Part shown: in pieces, positions 23,697-35,169 of the stretch
How the letters are laid out: each line of letters starts with the position of its first letter
Numbering within the stretch: position 1 is the stretch's first letter
Assembly: GCA_900312665.1 (NCBI GenBank)
Contig: ONZQ02000005.1
Span: forward strand, 480,128-544,127
Source of the DNA: Cephalotrichum gorgonifer
Taxonomy: Eukaryota > Ascomycota > Sordariomycetes > Microascales > Microascaceae
Direction: 5' to 3'
DNA length: 64,000 bases
Position numbers and translations under genes: made by a program
The notes under the pieces: generated by a model
What the model was told of the DNA's origin: nothing
Seen by the model: only the letters and a program-made list of their open reading frames with translations
The model's database searches: none

Positions 23697-25616
23697 TTAC
23701 ACGAGGTAAAACTCTTCCGCTATGCCCTTTTCGACAACCTCACCATCCATAATCCCATCGCAGTAAGCCTCCCCAATGAACCGGAAGTGCCTCACCTTAT
23801 CAACGGGCCTGACCACATACGGGATCCTCGCTCCCTTGAAAACAACCACCACATCCCCCTTCGCCGCTACCGTCGGCGCAAGCCCGAGATACCCCCTCTC
23901 CGTCAAGAACGGCCTCATGGAGTTCGCACCGGATAAGCTCGCGCGGTAGTTGCCCGCCACCTCCATCAACTGTTTCAGCTTCTCCCCTCCGGATGTTTCC
24001 CATTCTCCCGCCTTCATCAGCTTCCACTCCTCGAAGAGCTCGCAGAGTTCGAGACAGGCGTCGTAAGAGGACTTCGCCTCTGCTGGAGCTCGGCCATCAC
24101 CTCCGTACTGGACCAGGTCCGCAACGGGGACTCGCCAGACTGCCTCCTCGCGCCGCGCCGCGGATGCGTATATCGGCTGGTTCTTCGCAGCAGAGAGCTG
24201 ACAGAGGAGGGAGACTTGCGTCAGGAACGCCAAGTAGCGGGAGTGGTTCCAGCCCTCGTCCCACCAGGGGCTACCAAGTTGTTCTATAGTGTCGACCGTG
24301 AAGCCCTCGAGGCCGAGGACAAGGGGATCGGTCGTAGGGAGGATTGCTGGGGCGGTAGACCCACTGGTGGAGAAGAGGTGGCCTTGGGCGTTTTCGTAGA
24401 TGGTGTAGTATGACGGGCGGAGGGTAGGTCTCCAGTCCGGTACCCAAGATGGGAGGTCGGGGTCGTTCTTTGGGTACTGAGAATAGGATAGCAGCTCCAC
24501 GCGGCCTGTCATGGCAATGGCACGCGCCGTTTCTGTCATGACCGACGCAAAGGTCGAGTTGACGTAGTCTGGCTTCACCCCCAGGCTGGCCGTGTCCACC
24601 GCCAGGCCCAAGAGCCCGTAGACCCGGTCCCGTCCGTCCGACGCCAGCATCCTGTTCTCGACATGCAGCGAGCGCAAGAGCTGGAACAGTTCGTCGCCCT
24701 TTCCCGTCCCTAGATTAAATTTAGCTCTCCTACGCCAGGCGCCGAAGAAGGCGCCCGTCGGCTCGTCGATTAGGGCCTCGATATCCTTGTAGATGGAGAG
24801 GAAATCCTCGAACCGGGAACCGCTGTTCTTCAGGACCTGCGTGGCCAGCAAGACGTGCTGGCGGGACACCCTCTTAGTCCCGCAGAGGAAAGTCATCTCG
24901 GGGCCGAGGGCGAACTCCTGGACGACCCAGATGCGGGTGAAGTAGGCGCGACGGCACCAGGAGTTGATGGCGCGCAGGATGGGCCTGTAGATCCGGCAGG
25001 CGGAGTCCTGCAGCGCGCGGAAGCGGACGGCGGTCTCGTCGGCCGGGTCCGGGGTGTCGACGTGCATCATCCCCATCAAGATCGGGAGCCTCTCGACGGT
25101 GTAGTAGCTCGACATGTCAAGGTCCATCGCGCCGTCACCAACGGTGAGGAACGCATTCATGACAGCATCCGAGTCGTCTGCGGCAGGGCCGAGCCATGCT
25201 AGGACCTCATCCGCCTTGCTGTAGACCTGTTCCATGAGGAGAATCTGGTCGCTCCTCTCAGCGTCGTCGGCTTGGTTGATGCACAGTTGATCGATCCACA
25301 AGGTTGTCATCTCGGTCTCATGGCGAAGGGCCCGGATAGCGAGATCCAGGCTATGGGTGATAGGGAGCTGGATGCCATCGAAGTTGGCCCAGCAGGGCCA
25401 TGGTCTCGCGACGTCGCCCCAGGTGTAAGAGAGGGCCTTGTACGGTGTCGGGGACGCTATTTCGGTTACGGAGAAACTACAAACGAGGGGAGCATCGCGG
25501 TGAGGCCCCCCCTCATTCTGGCCAGAGGGGGATATGTGGAGTAGGCGGATATGAGCGGAGGCAGAGGGCAGTTGAGCGCCGAGATACACATCCTTACTTT
25601 CTTCTTGACCTACCAT
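23697..25616 (-). CDS. HET-domain (heterokaryon incompatibility-like) protein
   Basis: A single exon of 639 residues from the ATG at 25616 (MVGQEESKDVYLG). An in-frame ATG at 25718 would add 34 residues that look like leader sequence. The HET domain is recognised by YKALSYTWGD at about residue 60, LWIDQLCINQ at about 105 and QVYSKADEVLAWLG at about 130. The C-terminal part ends with the usual block of this class, reading VVFKGARIPYVVRP and FIGEAYCDGIMDGE. HET proteins of filamentous fungi take part in nonself recognition and can trigger cell death, and most genome copies have no assigned role. No NACHT, WD or ankyrin part is fused. No partner gene with a matching role is adjacent. Confidence 0.92.
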   Translation of the reverse strand: MVGQEESKDVYLGAQLPSASAHIRLLHISPSGQNEGGPHRDAPLVCSFSVTEIASPTPYKALSYTWGDVARPWPCWANFDGIQLPITHSLDLAIRALRHETEMTTLWIDQLCINQADDAERSDQILLMEQVYSKADEVLAWLGPAADDSDAVMNAFLTVGDGAMDLDMSSYYTVERLPILMGMMHVDTPDPADETAVRFRALQDSACRIYRPILRAINSWCRRAYFTRIWVVQEFALGPEMTFLCGTKRVSRQHVLLATQVLKNSGSRFEDFLSIYKDIEALIDEPTGAFFGAWRRRAKFNLGTGKGDELFQLLRSLHVENRMLASDGRDRVYGLLGLAVDTASLGVKPDYVNSTFASVMTETARAIAMTGRVELLSYSQYPKNDPDLPSWVPDWRPTLRPSYYTIYENAQGHLFSTSGSTAPAILPTTDPLVLGLEGFTVDTIEQLGSPWWDEGWNHSRYLAFLTQVSLLCQLSAAKNQPIYASAARREEAVWRVPVADLVQYGGDGRAPAEAKSSYDACLELCELFEEWKLMKAGEWETSGGEKLKQLMEVAGNYRASLSGANSMRPFLTERGYLGLAPTVAAKGDVVVVFKGARIPYVVRPVDKVRHFRFIGEAYCDGIMDGEVVEKGIAEEFYLV

Positions 25617-25718
25617 AATGGCGCCTAAAGTGTCAATTCCAGGTAAGGAAGGGAAGAAAAGAAAGTTGGCCCCCCCCCCATATTCACGGTGCCGCGGAGC
25701 CTGCTCATGACTGCACAA

Positions 25719-26722
25719 GCGGCTGAGGAATCAATAGTTCGAGAAATCAATTATCCCGCAGGCTGGTATTTCCCTTTTCGGAGATGCAACGCCAAGGCGG
25801 GGTCGTACAAGTAAGGCGAGGGTCGTCTTGAACCCTTTCTGGTCCAATAAAGGCGGTAAGTAGATAGTATTCGATAGAGGCATTGTCCGGTTAAATAAAC
25901 GATTCTCCTACTTTATCGGGGAACCGCGTCAGGACCGACCCCGATAAGCTCCACAAACCCCACTCGGAGCGGAGCGGAGCGGCGACTCGGTAACTTGGCA
26001 GCGGCGGACAAACCAACCTCCCCGCTGCAGTCCTTCGGGAGGGTCGGATATTTCGTGGATCTTAGCTTCGTCGGGGGCGCACACCTCATTGAGCGCTCAC
26101 CTCATTGAACGAACGTGTGCCATTTTATGATAGGTGGGTGCTCTACTGGGGGGTCATTCCCTCTGTATCCAGCGTGGCGAGAAGCTCGGACAGTGTGGGA
26201 TGCCTCCATGTTCGTTTCTCCGGACTGCTATGAGGGGAAAAAAGGATAAAAAACGAGAGCGGCGCTGGGCTCATGATCTGATTTTCCGTCGAGGCCTACC
26301 TTATGGGGAGGTCCGCGCTCGCACAAGAGTGGTTCTCGCCTGATGGTAGAGGGTTGTCGCCACGGGGAACCAACGGATCGTGACGCGAGTGATATCATTA
26401 CACACAACGTGACGTCAAGAAATATCATACGCAACGAAAAACAGGTGTAACCTGCTAAGAAGATGATGAGCATGACACAGAGTACAGAAAGTAAGACGTC
26501 AAGAATTATCATGGGGGCCGTGATTAATTGGTTCAATATCCATGATGTGGTGTGGATCAGCAGCACAAGGAGGGTTATATATTCCAGTAGGATGGTCTTC
26601 GGAGGACCACGTTCCCTTTGCTCTCTTTTTCTCTCATATGGAACTGTGATCTTGAAGTATTCCAAGTCATCAATAAAAATATCACAATATCGAAGAGCAA
26701 ACACCGAACAATACCGTTCAAG
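25719..26722. other. Intergenic, upstream of HET and of the 73-residue gene
   Basis: A GGAGC pentamer is repeated at about 25966-25985. CACCTCATTGA occurs twice, at 26082-26092 and 26098-26108. The open frame at 26228-26812 (-) covers the start of the small gene on the other strand and has no family features. Confidence 0.5.
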
Positions 26723-27006
26723 ATGATGCCCCAACCGCCCCACCACAAGGAGGAACAGCCCCGTGGGCTTCCCGACGAGACCGTCGACGCCGCCCATGAG
26801 TTCCTCGAGCACGCCGAGGAAGACATGGAGGAGGTACGTCGCGTTTCTTGCCCTTTCATCTCAAGGTCTAGTACTAATTTGAGAGTACAATGTAGGCCCA
26901 GAAGCGTGCCTCAATAAGCAGCAGTGAAGGGGGACAGGACGAATCGCTTCTTTCGAAGGCTACAGAGGCAGCCAAGGAGAAGTTGAATATGAAGAAAACA
27001 AAATAG
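26723..27006 (+). CDS. Small charged protein of 73 residues, two exons
   Basis: Exon 1 (26723-26833) and exon 2 (26896-27006) are joined by a 62-bp GT-AG intron (GTACGT donor, TGTAG acceptor), with codon phase kept. The product begins MMPQPPHHKEEQPRGLPDET. It has an acidic helical stretch (DAAHEFLEHAEEDMEE) and ends in a lysine-rich tail (ATEAAKEKLNMKKTK). There is no signal peptide, membrane segment or cysteine. Each exon alone is too short for a standard frame search; the splice is what makes the gene visible. The Ala/Glu/Lys tail resembles stress-type hydrophilic proteins, but I do not claim that function. The gene ends about 700 bp before the stop of the next gene, which runs the other way. 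Confidence 0.6.
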
Positions 27007-27242
27007 ATGCCGAAGGGGTTGATGACTTTACGAAGGGATTGTTGATCTGAGTTATTGTTTTCCTTTTTACCTATATTTCATTTTCCTGAACCAGGCACTA
27101 CACATTGGATGAGTGCGAGTGTACAATGTGTCGATTCTAAAGATTGAAAATGGAATTGATTTGAGAACTGAGAAACCATTCTGTGCTTCCGCCGCATCTC
27201 TAACCTATTGGCTTCAGTCGACATGAAACGACATGGTCATCG

Positions 27243-27677
27243 TCACCTTCCCGCCCACCCTATGACCCCCTTCCTCCTTGGATCCAGAACCCTGAAGTCC
27301 ACAGCAATCACATCCTCCCCCCCGCGGCCCCGCCTACATCCCTCGACTACCTTCCCCGCAACAGCTATCCTGCCCTGCCAGCCCTTGGTCCACATCCAGG
27401 CTAGCCGATACGGGCTTCCCCTCACTGGTTCTGTAAGAGACGCGGCGTGGCGTTCCACTGACGTACGAGGCCTCGTAATTCTTCCCAGGTGATCCACACC
27501 ATCGCCAGGCAGGGTTGATCTCCGATCTGGGACCCAGTCAATCCCGATGATCCTCTCAGGTCCCTCCTCAATGGCTTCCAGAATCTGCCTACCTCTGCCA
27601 GCCTCACTCCACATTACCCTACGACCACGTCTCACTCCCAATGGAGTTCCAGTTGACTCGCCGTGATTCTTCGACAA
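27243..27677 (-). CDS. Uncertain open frame downstream of the large acidic protein
   Basis: An uninterrupted frame of 144 residues begins only 30 bp past the stop of the 1622-residue gene on the same strand. It reads MSKNHGESTGTPLGVRRGRR and continues rich in Arg, Gly and Trp. No domain, signal peptide or splice site linking it to the neighbour is evident. It may be a chance frame in the neighbour's 3' untranslated region. Confidence 0.2.
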   Translation of the reverse strand: MSKNHGESTGTPLGVRRGRRVMWSEAGRGRQILEAIEEGPERIIGIDWVPDRRSTLPGDGVDHLGRITRPRTSVERHAASLTEPVRGSPYRLAWMWTKGWQGRIAVAGKVVEGCRRGRGGEDVIAVDFRVLDPRRKGVIGWAGR

Positions 27678-27707
27678 CCTAAAGACCCCCGTCCCGTCCG
27701 AGCGTGG

Positions 27708-30700
27708 TCACACCCGACCAGCCCCCAACAGCGCGCTCCGCTCGTCAACCTCGTCCTCTATCTCGTTCAGGAACCCGCCCTTCCGCGGCTCGCCAGGTAC
27801 GTCGTACCCAGGAGACTCAGGTGCCCGCTGAGCGGCAAAGACACCCGACTGCGGCCTCGACCCGTTAAAGACGCCTGACGATGGCCGCGATCCGTTGTAA
27901 ACACTGGAAGATGGCCGCGACCGCGGGGAGGTTGAGTCAACGGGCTTTTCGAACATGCCGCGCATCCTACTGATGAGGCTGCTTGGCGACGGCGTCGCAG
28001 GGGAGGGCGCGGGGGAGGGCGAGGGGTGGTATGTCGAGGGCATCCTGGTCGCGATTGGAGTCGGGAGGCCTTCCTCTAAGACCTTCGAGTCCTCGGCAGG
28101 CTCGTGGTCATGAAAGCCGCCCTCGTAATCGTGATGTGGGTTCTGCACCTCGCTCAAGTTTCGGATACGCGTGGGCCATGAACCCTGCATGGATGGCTCA
28201 TAGCTCTCGAGAGGCAGTATGTCGCGTGTCGGTGAGCCGGGCGACGAGGAGAGCGTGCTGTGGCTAACGAGGGACATGGGTGTTGAGTCAATTCGCCCAG
28301 AGGCATCCCAGGACGCTTCGGGGGACTCCGTATACTCCGGGATTGTCTGCGATGGCGGCGTGACGGGGCGTTCTGGGTTGTGCCTGCTGAACGCGAGACC
28401 CCGCCGCGGTGTGGCTGGCTCGGGCGAGTGTTCCCGTAGGTATAAGGGACTGACGTCGCTGTTATCTTCTGGCTCCTGTGCCAATTGCGCCTCCGGCGGA
28501 TTCTGAGTCGGACGCGGGGATTTTGTCTCCACTTCGGCGTGGAGGGCAGCAGCAGTCGGGGTATCCGACGGCGTTTCCGCGCTGTGTCCTAGGTCATAGC
28601 TAAGATGCTGGGGTGGTACGCCTAGATTCGGAAGCGGCTCCCCGTTCTCGTCGACGCTGACGTCGGGCTCATAGTCAGACTCGTCATCCAAGTCGAAGAG
28701 CTCGTCATGACCGTGCACCGTTGTAGCGTTTTCCTCTGGTGCGGTGTCGCTCCGGGCATAGTCGACGGCGTTGTGAAAGAGATCTGGCTGTTCCTGGAAC
28801 TGCGGGGGAGTGTGAATCCCCGCAGACTGTAACGGGGTCACGAAGGCCTGAGATTCGGTATCCGTCGTCACCTCGGCGACGTTGAGTTTGTCGGTGTGAT
28901 TATGAAAACTGGTGGGCAGGCTGGGCTCGGAGTAGACATCGTCACTCACAGGAACCTGGCCCTCCCTCTCGTAGCCAAACGTGGCATGGCGATTTCGGAG
29001 CTGGGTGGTTTCAGTGTCAACCGACATTTCACCCTCATGTGTTTCCTCTAGTGATGGGGCCCGTACGGAATCCTCAGGTGAAGTCTCGGGTGAGAGTGGA
29101 ATCTTGTTGTTAAATGGGGACCAGGGCAGCGTCGCCGCCTCCTGCGTTTCGACCTGGGGTGCCTGGGGACCGGTCTCCTGGCTCATTAAATCCGGTGACT
29201 CGCGGCCCGATTGACTTTCGGCAGCCCGGAGGCTCAGAGTATCCTCTTGTGTAGTCCATTGGTCGCCCATCTCAGCCTTAGAACTGGTGCCTTCGTGTTC
29301 CTGGTAGAAGCTAGTTGTGTCCTTTGCGTCCCCTGGAGACTCCTCGATACCTCGGAGATGTCCAGCGTCCACGGGAGAGGTTACGGGTTCCATGGGTGAC
29401 TGAGCCATCTCCTCGGGAGAGAAAATTGTCTGCAAGGGAGAATGATTCACCTCTAAAGAGGGAGGGTCCGCCTTCACAGGAGAATGAACCGCTTCCACAG
29501 CGTAGGGAAGCCCCCTCTCTTCAGATAAGTTGTGATGAGAAATAGTTGGTGATGATGGACCATCATCTACCCAAGTATCATGCTCTGTTGGAGAGTCTCC
29601 CCGAACAAGTGGCACGGAAATCTCGTAGTCCCGCTCCGACGGGTCAACCACCCAGACTCCGTTTGGAAGTTGCGTTGATGCAGGCAGTCCATCTCGGAGA
29701 ATTCCAGTATCGGTGCCAACATCCATACCGACTGCTGCCTCCTCCAGGTTATCTACCGGCACCTGATGGGGTTCCGCCATGAGATGGGCTGATAACTCTC
29801 TAGCCTCCAAAGCGGCGGCCTCTAGTTCGTCATCACTTGGGTCAACGGACCACACCCCGCTTCCCAACTGTATCGACGCCGGTTGAACATCGTGGGCGAA
29901 GCTGGAGTAATCAAAGTCGCGGTCATTATCATCCCGGCTTTCCTCTTTCGGTGACTCGACGGCAGCATCGAACGAGTCGCTCGGAATATAATCGAATGCT
30001 TCCTCTGATCTCAGGCTGGGCGCTGCTAGGATAGCATCATCCTGTGTGTCTGTGTTGGCAGCTAGAGTCGCTGGGACCATGAACCGCGCTACCAGCGACT
30101 TGTACAACTCTTCATCGACTTGCCCGATGGACCAGGTCCCATCAGGAAGCTGCGCCGATTCGGGTCCAGAGCTGTACTCCATGGCGTGGGGCGGTAATTC
30201 AACCGGTAGGTACAACTGAAGGGTGTCGGGTGCAGCACTTTCTTCGCCTAGCTGGCCATCGGTCGCCAGCTCGTCAGCCTCGATCTCGGAGACATTCGCG
30301 GCAGCATCCGTGTCAAAGGCGGCATCAAGGGCCTCGAGGGTCCTGCTGTCCGTACTATCCATCACCTCCTCAGCATAGCTCGAGACAAGGGCCTCCTCCT
30401 CAACTCCTCGTCCGAGCGAGGATGAGTCGTCGCCATCACGCTCTCTGTCGCTTTCCGATACCTCTATATCGGAGGATGCGACTTCATGCGATTCCGGGAT
30501 ACCAGTTGCATCCACCAACTCAGAGCCGAGCTCCGCTCCGCGCTCAAGCTCTGACTCTTCGGCATTAAGCTCGCCGTCGTCTTCCGACTCAGCGTCGTGG
30601 AATACTGCAGCCTGAGATTCCGGGACTTCCGGCGCTCCAACCACCTCCGGAGTCCGCGGCTGAGATGGAACGGTGAGTATCTGGTCGAGCGCAACGTCGG

Positions 30701-32650
30701 AGGCGGACTCGGAAGCATCATCGACGTCGGAGTATGCCCCATCATCAGCATCCGCATTGTCGTAGTTTCCGAAAACGACGTGATCTCGGTCGAGGGCGTT
30801 TTTACCCTCTTCGAAGGCGGCCGCGTCTCGGCTCAGCGCATGAGTAGTGGCGAACTGTTCATGGTAGACAGCTTGACCTAGCATCTCTCCAGGAATGGCA
30901 GTATCGTTGATCTCTGGTGAATCAGTTCCCAATTGGGACTCGTACGATTCCTGGTTCAGGCGCTCATCATATTCTGCTCTAGAAATCTCCGCTCCAATGT
31001 CTTCGGCATCTCCCAGCTCGTCATCCATCTCGCGATGGCTCCCCTTCTCGTGAACCCTCTCGATACCTTCCCCGCTATACGGCTCGTACCCTACGTCGAG
31101 GGTAGTCTCGGAGCCAGCAGGGGCAGTCCCGACGTAACTCCCTTCACGTGAAGACGCCCTTGACCCATCGTTATGGGAGCCCGTTTCGCTTGTGTGTCCG
31201 TAGGAAGCAGAATCGGGCTCGTGGCTTTCACCACCATGGCTGAGTCCGTATTGTCCAGGAGCATCATGTAGGGATGAGACTTCAGGAGCTCCGTCGTTGG
31301 TGCCTGAAGTCCCGTGGGGCAGTTCGTTGGGATCTCTCGGGTCGCTGGACGGCATGTTTATGTTTTCATGGTAGGAGAATGTGCGCGGCTCTAGGATCTG
31401 ATCCGCGTTTTCTGGTTCATTCTTCCCGTACCCAGGACTCCGGTCTTCTGGGGCTGTTGGAAGCCCCTCCGCATTGCCATTGCCGATATTAACTTCGCTC
31501 GATGAAACAATATTGGATGGAATAGACTCGAGCCTCTGGGGAAGATCATCTGAACCGTCGTCCTTGGTGGCCAATCTGTCCGCCGCCGCTTCCTCAATTC
31601 TAACGGGATGGTCTGAAAGATTCCCAGGTATCTCCCGAATAACCACACTCACATCCTCATCTCGGCCGAGGGTATCGGGAGATTCCACCACCCGTGTAGG
31701 GGCGTCGTCATTCCGTACCTCGCCGAGTCCAATCTTCCCAGCAAACCAGCCGAAAGCACTTATCCGGCTCCCCCTCTGCAGAGACGAGACGGAGCCGACC
31801 CGGGACCTCGCCGTTCTACCAGACTCGAACGAGCCCCTCACCACATCCCCAGACGCAGCGGATCCTACGTCGTCCCCTCCGCCTTCAGAGCCGCCGTCCC
31901 CTCTCCCAGCCAGCTGGGGAGGTTCCGCTGCCGCCGCCGCCCCGACATCATCATACGCCACCTTAGTAGCCTTCAAATTGTTACTGACTAGCTCCATCGC
32001 GGTATCCCGGGTCGGCACGGGCTTACTAGTGATGGCCGCACCCGCCGCCCTCTGTCCCCTCGACCGCCGCCTCGTGGGAACCGTCGGCAGCGGGACCTGG
32101 ACCTGCTCGTCGATGAGGCGATTGAGTTCCTGAAATCCCCGAAAACCTTGTTAGCCGTCGCCTTTCCCTTATTATGAGATATACTTGATTCCGCAAGACG
32201 TACCTTCCGCCTCTCTTCCAGTCGCGCCAGCTTATCTCGCCCATCAGTGATAAAGGCCTCAGCCTCCGCCTCGACCCCTTCCATCAACCCGTCCAGCTCA
32301 TCCTCGACATCGTCCATCTCACCCACGAACTTCGTTTCCCTCTCCCCATCCTCCCTCTCATCTCTCAACCCTATATCCTCATCCTCTCTCCTCCGCCTCT
32401 CACGTATCTCTTCGTCCTCTTTCCTCCGGCGCTCGGCTATATCTTCTCTCTCCTTCCGCCGTTTCGCGCCCAGGTCCTCGGTCTCGCGCTCGAAGTTGGC
32501 GCGGAGGGCTGCGAGGGTGCTGTCCCGTTGGTGCTCGAGCTGGTCGAGACGGGAGGAGTGGGTCGTGTCGGAGAGAGCATCCATGGTTTGGCGGATAGCG
32601 GAGAGGGTGTCGCTCATTTCCACCACGAGGGCGGCGACGTTGGAGGCCAT
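27708..32650 (-). CDS. Large acidic protein with N-terminal coiled coil and QLxxGxW repeats
   Basis: Two exons (32650-32204 and 32129-27708) with a 74-bp intron encode 1622 residues. Residues 1-190 are strongly helical, with heptad-like charged runs such as RRKEREDIAERRRKEDEE, so a coiled coil is likely. The remainder is mostly acidic, Ser/Pro-rich and probably disordered. A motif occurs three times, at about residues 800, 897 and 963: ESAQLPDGTWSIGQVDEE, ASIQLGSGVWSVDPSDDE and ASTQLPNGVWVVDPSERD. Near the C-terminus a ten-residue unit (SRPSSGVFNG) is repeated about three times. The end reads NEIEDEVDERSALLGAGRV. There is no signal peptide or transmembrane segment. I do not recognise the family; a scaffold or cytoskeletal adaptor is possible but is inference. 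Confidence 0.85.
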
Positions 32651-33271
32651 CTTAGAGGTGAGACTACCCGGATGGGAGGGTGATGAATTATGGGTCTAAT
32701 ATGAGTGAGAGGGTAGTAGGTAGTAAGAACCCGGCGAAGCAGGGCTGGCTTCTACGAATCAGATCGTTCACATAAGGCGATTTTGACTTGACATACATGT
32801 GTAGAAGATTATTGATTGGGAATAGTAAAAAGTGTAGAAACTAGATGGACGGTGTTATACCTCTCTGCAGAGCTCATCGTAGCCCCGGCCAGGGGGTGTC
32901 CTTGAGGCAGGCAGGGAAACCGGGATTCAGATCTCCGTGACGGCTATGCCGCTCATGCGTGTCAAACACTTATCCCCACTCTGATCCGGCCTGAGGAGAA
33001 ACTCGCCTCCCCCCGGCCCAGGGGCATACAGGAGTATGTCCGTCCCATCTCGTAGCTATAATTGACATCAAATGGCTCAAAACATTCAATCAAGTGCTTC
33101 CAGATTGTCAAGCTTGAGAATGGCACACGAGATCACCCATGTGGTCATGTACGGAGATTGAAAAGATAACTATTAGAATTTTGTCTCCGGAATACAGAAA
33201 GCATTGGAGCGAGTCAAGCTCAGTCCAGAATTTCTTCTCCAGAGTCGGGCCTTGGCGAACGCTGATCAAGT

Positions 33272-33295
33272 AGCACCAGCACCAGCACCAGCACC
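33272..33295 (+). repeat. Hexanucleotide microsatellite (AGCACC)x4
   Basis: Four exact copies of AGCACC stand in tandem, in noncoding sequence. Confidence 0.85.
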
Positions 33296-35042
33296 CAAGC
33301 TCAAGCTCATACCCAAGTGTCAATTGAGCTTCGACACTACTAGTGTAAGCAGCAAAGAAGAAAACGCAACTAGCTTAATGGCCGAGATAAATTTGTACTG
33401 TGCGGAGGGAAATTGTGTGGAAAGTTACCTTGTTTGAGCTGGGTGCGGGCGCATGAAGTCCCTTTCCTGGCCGCGTTTCAGGACCGAATACAACCACCAA
33501 GGAAATCCTGGGCAAATCGAAGTCCGCCCTCCCAGACCTGCCAATCATACTAGATATCGGCAAAAGATGCCAACCGAGCTCGTAGCCTATCTTGGCAAAT
33601 CCTGCAATGGCTAGCACAGGGGATGACGGAATTGTGGACAGGGCTGTTTGTGGGAGGTCAAGCTCGTCGTCTTGCGCTACAAGCTAGAGTAACGAGAACG
33701 CGTGGAAAGGGAGTACAGCCTTCAAACAGCTCAATTGCCACGACTTCGTGTGTTCTCTTGCCACTATGGTCCGCTTTGATATTAATTCAGGCGCAACGGG
33801 ACGCCATGGGAAAATGAACACCAACGGTTAAAATGCGAGGACAGAGTAACGCATAGTGGCCCAGAGCTCTCCGTAACTTCATGCTGCGAGTGTACGCAAG
33901 GAAATCGCGTAAGTCAAATTCTTATCCCACTCCCATCGCCCGAGTGAGATACGACATGGATGCTGAATAGTTCATGATGGTCAGCCCGTTCCATAGCCGC
34001 AGCGTCAGTGCCGGGTCCCTTCGACTCTCCCCACCCATGGCGGTGCTCCCGAGGCTGGATCGGGATACGGGCTGACATACTTATACGACAGGAAAGCCAC
34101 GTCTCCCTCGCACACGAAGCTTCTCCAGTTAATACGCGTCTTGATAGGGATAGCCCCTGCTGTACCAGCGACGTCCCTCTCACCGAAACCTTGACCGCAA
34201 GAAGGACTCGTCACCGGGGGGTCCGCCAGTCCTCCGGTCTGTTTGTTTGAAAATCCCGAGCACGCTTCCGGTCATGAGGCGGTTCATTTTTCTTCCCCTT
34301 CGTCAAGTTTTGTGTGATCCAGCGTCGCATAACCCCACCTGTCCGTGAGAAACATCCCACGGCCAAGGGGAGGCCGGATGCGGATTGGACCGTTGACAGC
34401 AGTTTGCGTCCCATCTTACGGGTGAGTCACGAGAGGGGCTGTAGAGTCTGTACTGCATGGTTTAGCTCAGCTTAAATAACTAGATAAACCACTGATGTAT
34501 CAGGACGTAGATAGTTAGAAGAAGTCGTGCACGCAAGCACGAGCAAGTGTTCCAATCGTGAGGCGGCTCAGTTGTGTGTGACTTACACAGAGAGAAGAGG
34601 GGAAACAGGTCTTGTTCAGTAGTCCAGTCCACGTATTATATGCACCCGCGCCAACGAGATACAGAAACACATGGATTTTCTCATCCGTGTCACGAGAATA
34701 AGGCCACGACGACCTCTCACGAGGGATGACTGCGTTGTTTCTGATAGGGACACATTGCGTTGCATTCTCCTGATAGCATTTCCGATGGTACGCAATGAGG
34801 ATTTGGTGAATTGTCCGCAAAGGGATCTGGCGTCGTGACGAAAACCGCCTCGATAGCAATTATGCAATCATGAACTCGGGTGTTCGGGCTTTCACAGAGA
34901 CTCTGGAACGTGCCGGCTCAGGACCTGTCGTCCGACTCTGCGTTGGCGAAGATAGACTGGTCCGATGGTTTGTTTTGGTTTAATCATCCCCTCTCTTGAA
35001 CCCCATCATTGAAGCTGGTGCCTGTTGGATGTGATGGGCTTT

Positions 35043-35049
35043 TATAAAA
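35043..35049 (+). promoter_or_regulatory. TATA box of the methyltransferase-like gene
   Basis: TATAAAA sits inside the palindrome CTTTTATAAAAG, about 125 bp upstream of the start codon at 35170. Spacing and match make it a good core promoter candidate. Confidence 0.55.
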
Positions 35050-35169
35050 GCCTCCGTTTGCCGCGTCTATGAATGTCAGATTCATAGTAGTCTCCGGCTA
35101 ACCCAGAACACAACAAGCTAAAATAAGAACAACAATACAAGCGCCACGTTTCAAACCCTGCAACTGATC

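Larger units (their letters stand above)
32651..35169. other. Divergent intergenic region of 2.5 kb
   Basis: The region separates the divergent acidic-protein gene and the methyltransferase-like gene. AGCACC is repeated four times at 33272-33295. A TATA element is at 35043. The open frames present have no signal peptide, domain or convincing splice pattern. Confidence 0.5.

Noticed and set aside
18867..25616. CBM18, ferric reductase and HET genes as one co-regulated operon-like unit
   Set aside because: They share a strand, but spacers are 0.6-1.2 kb, each has its own promoter-like sequence, and no functional link is evident.
26228..26812. Minus-strand frame of 194 codons with hydrophobic stretches
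   Set aside because: It overlaps the start of the spliced 73-residue gene. It has no recognised domain and its composition follows the local AT-rich sequence.
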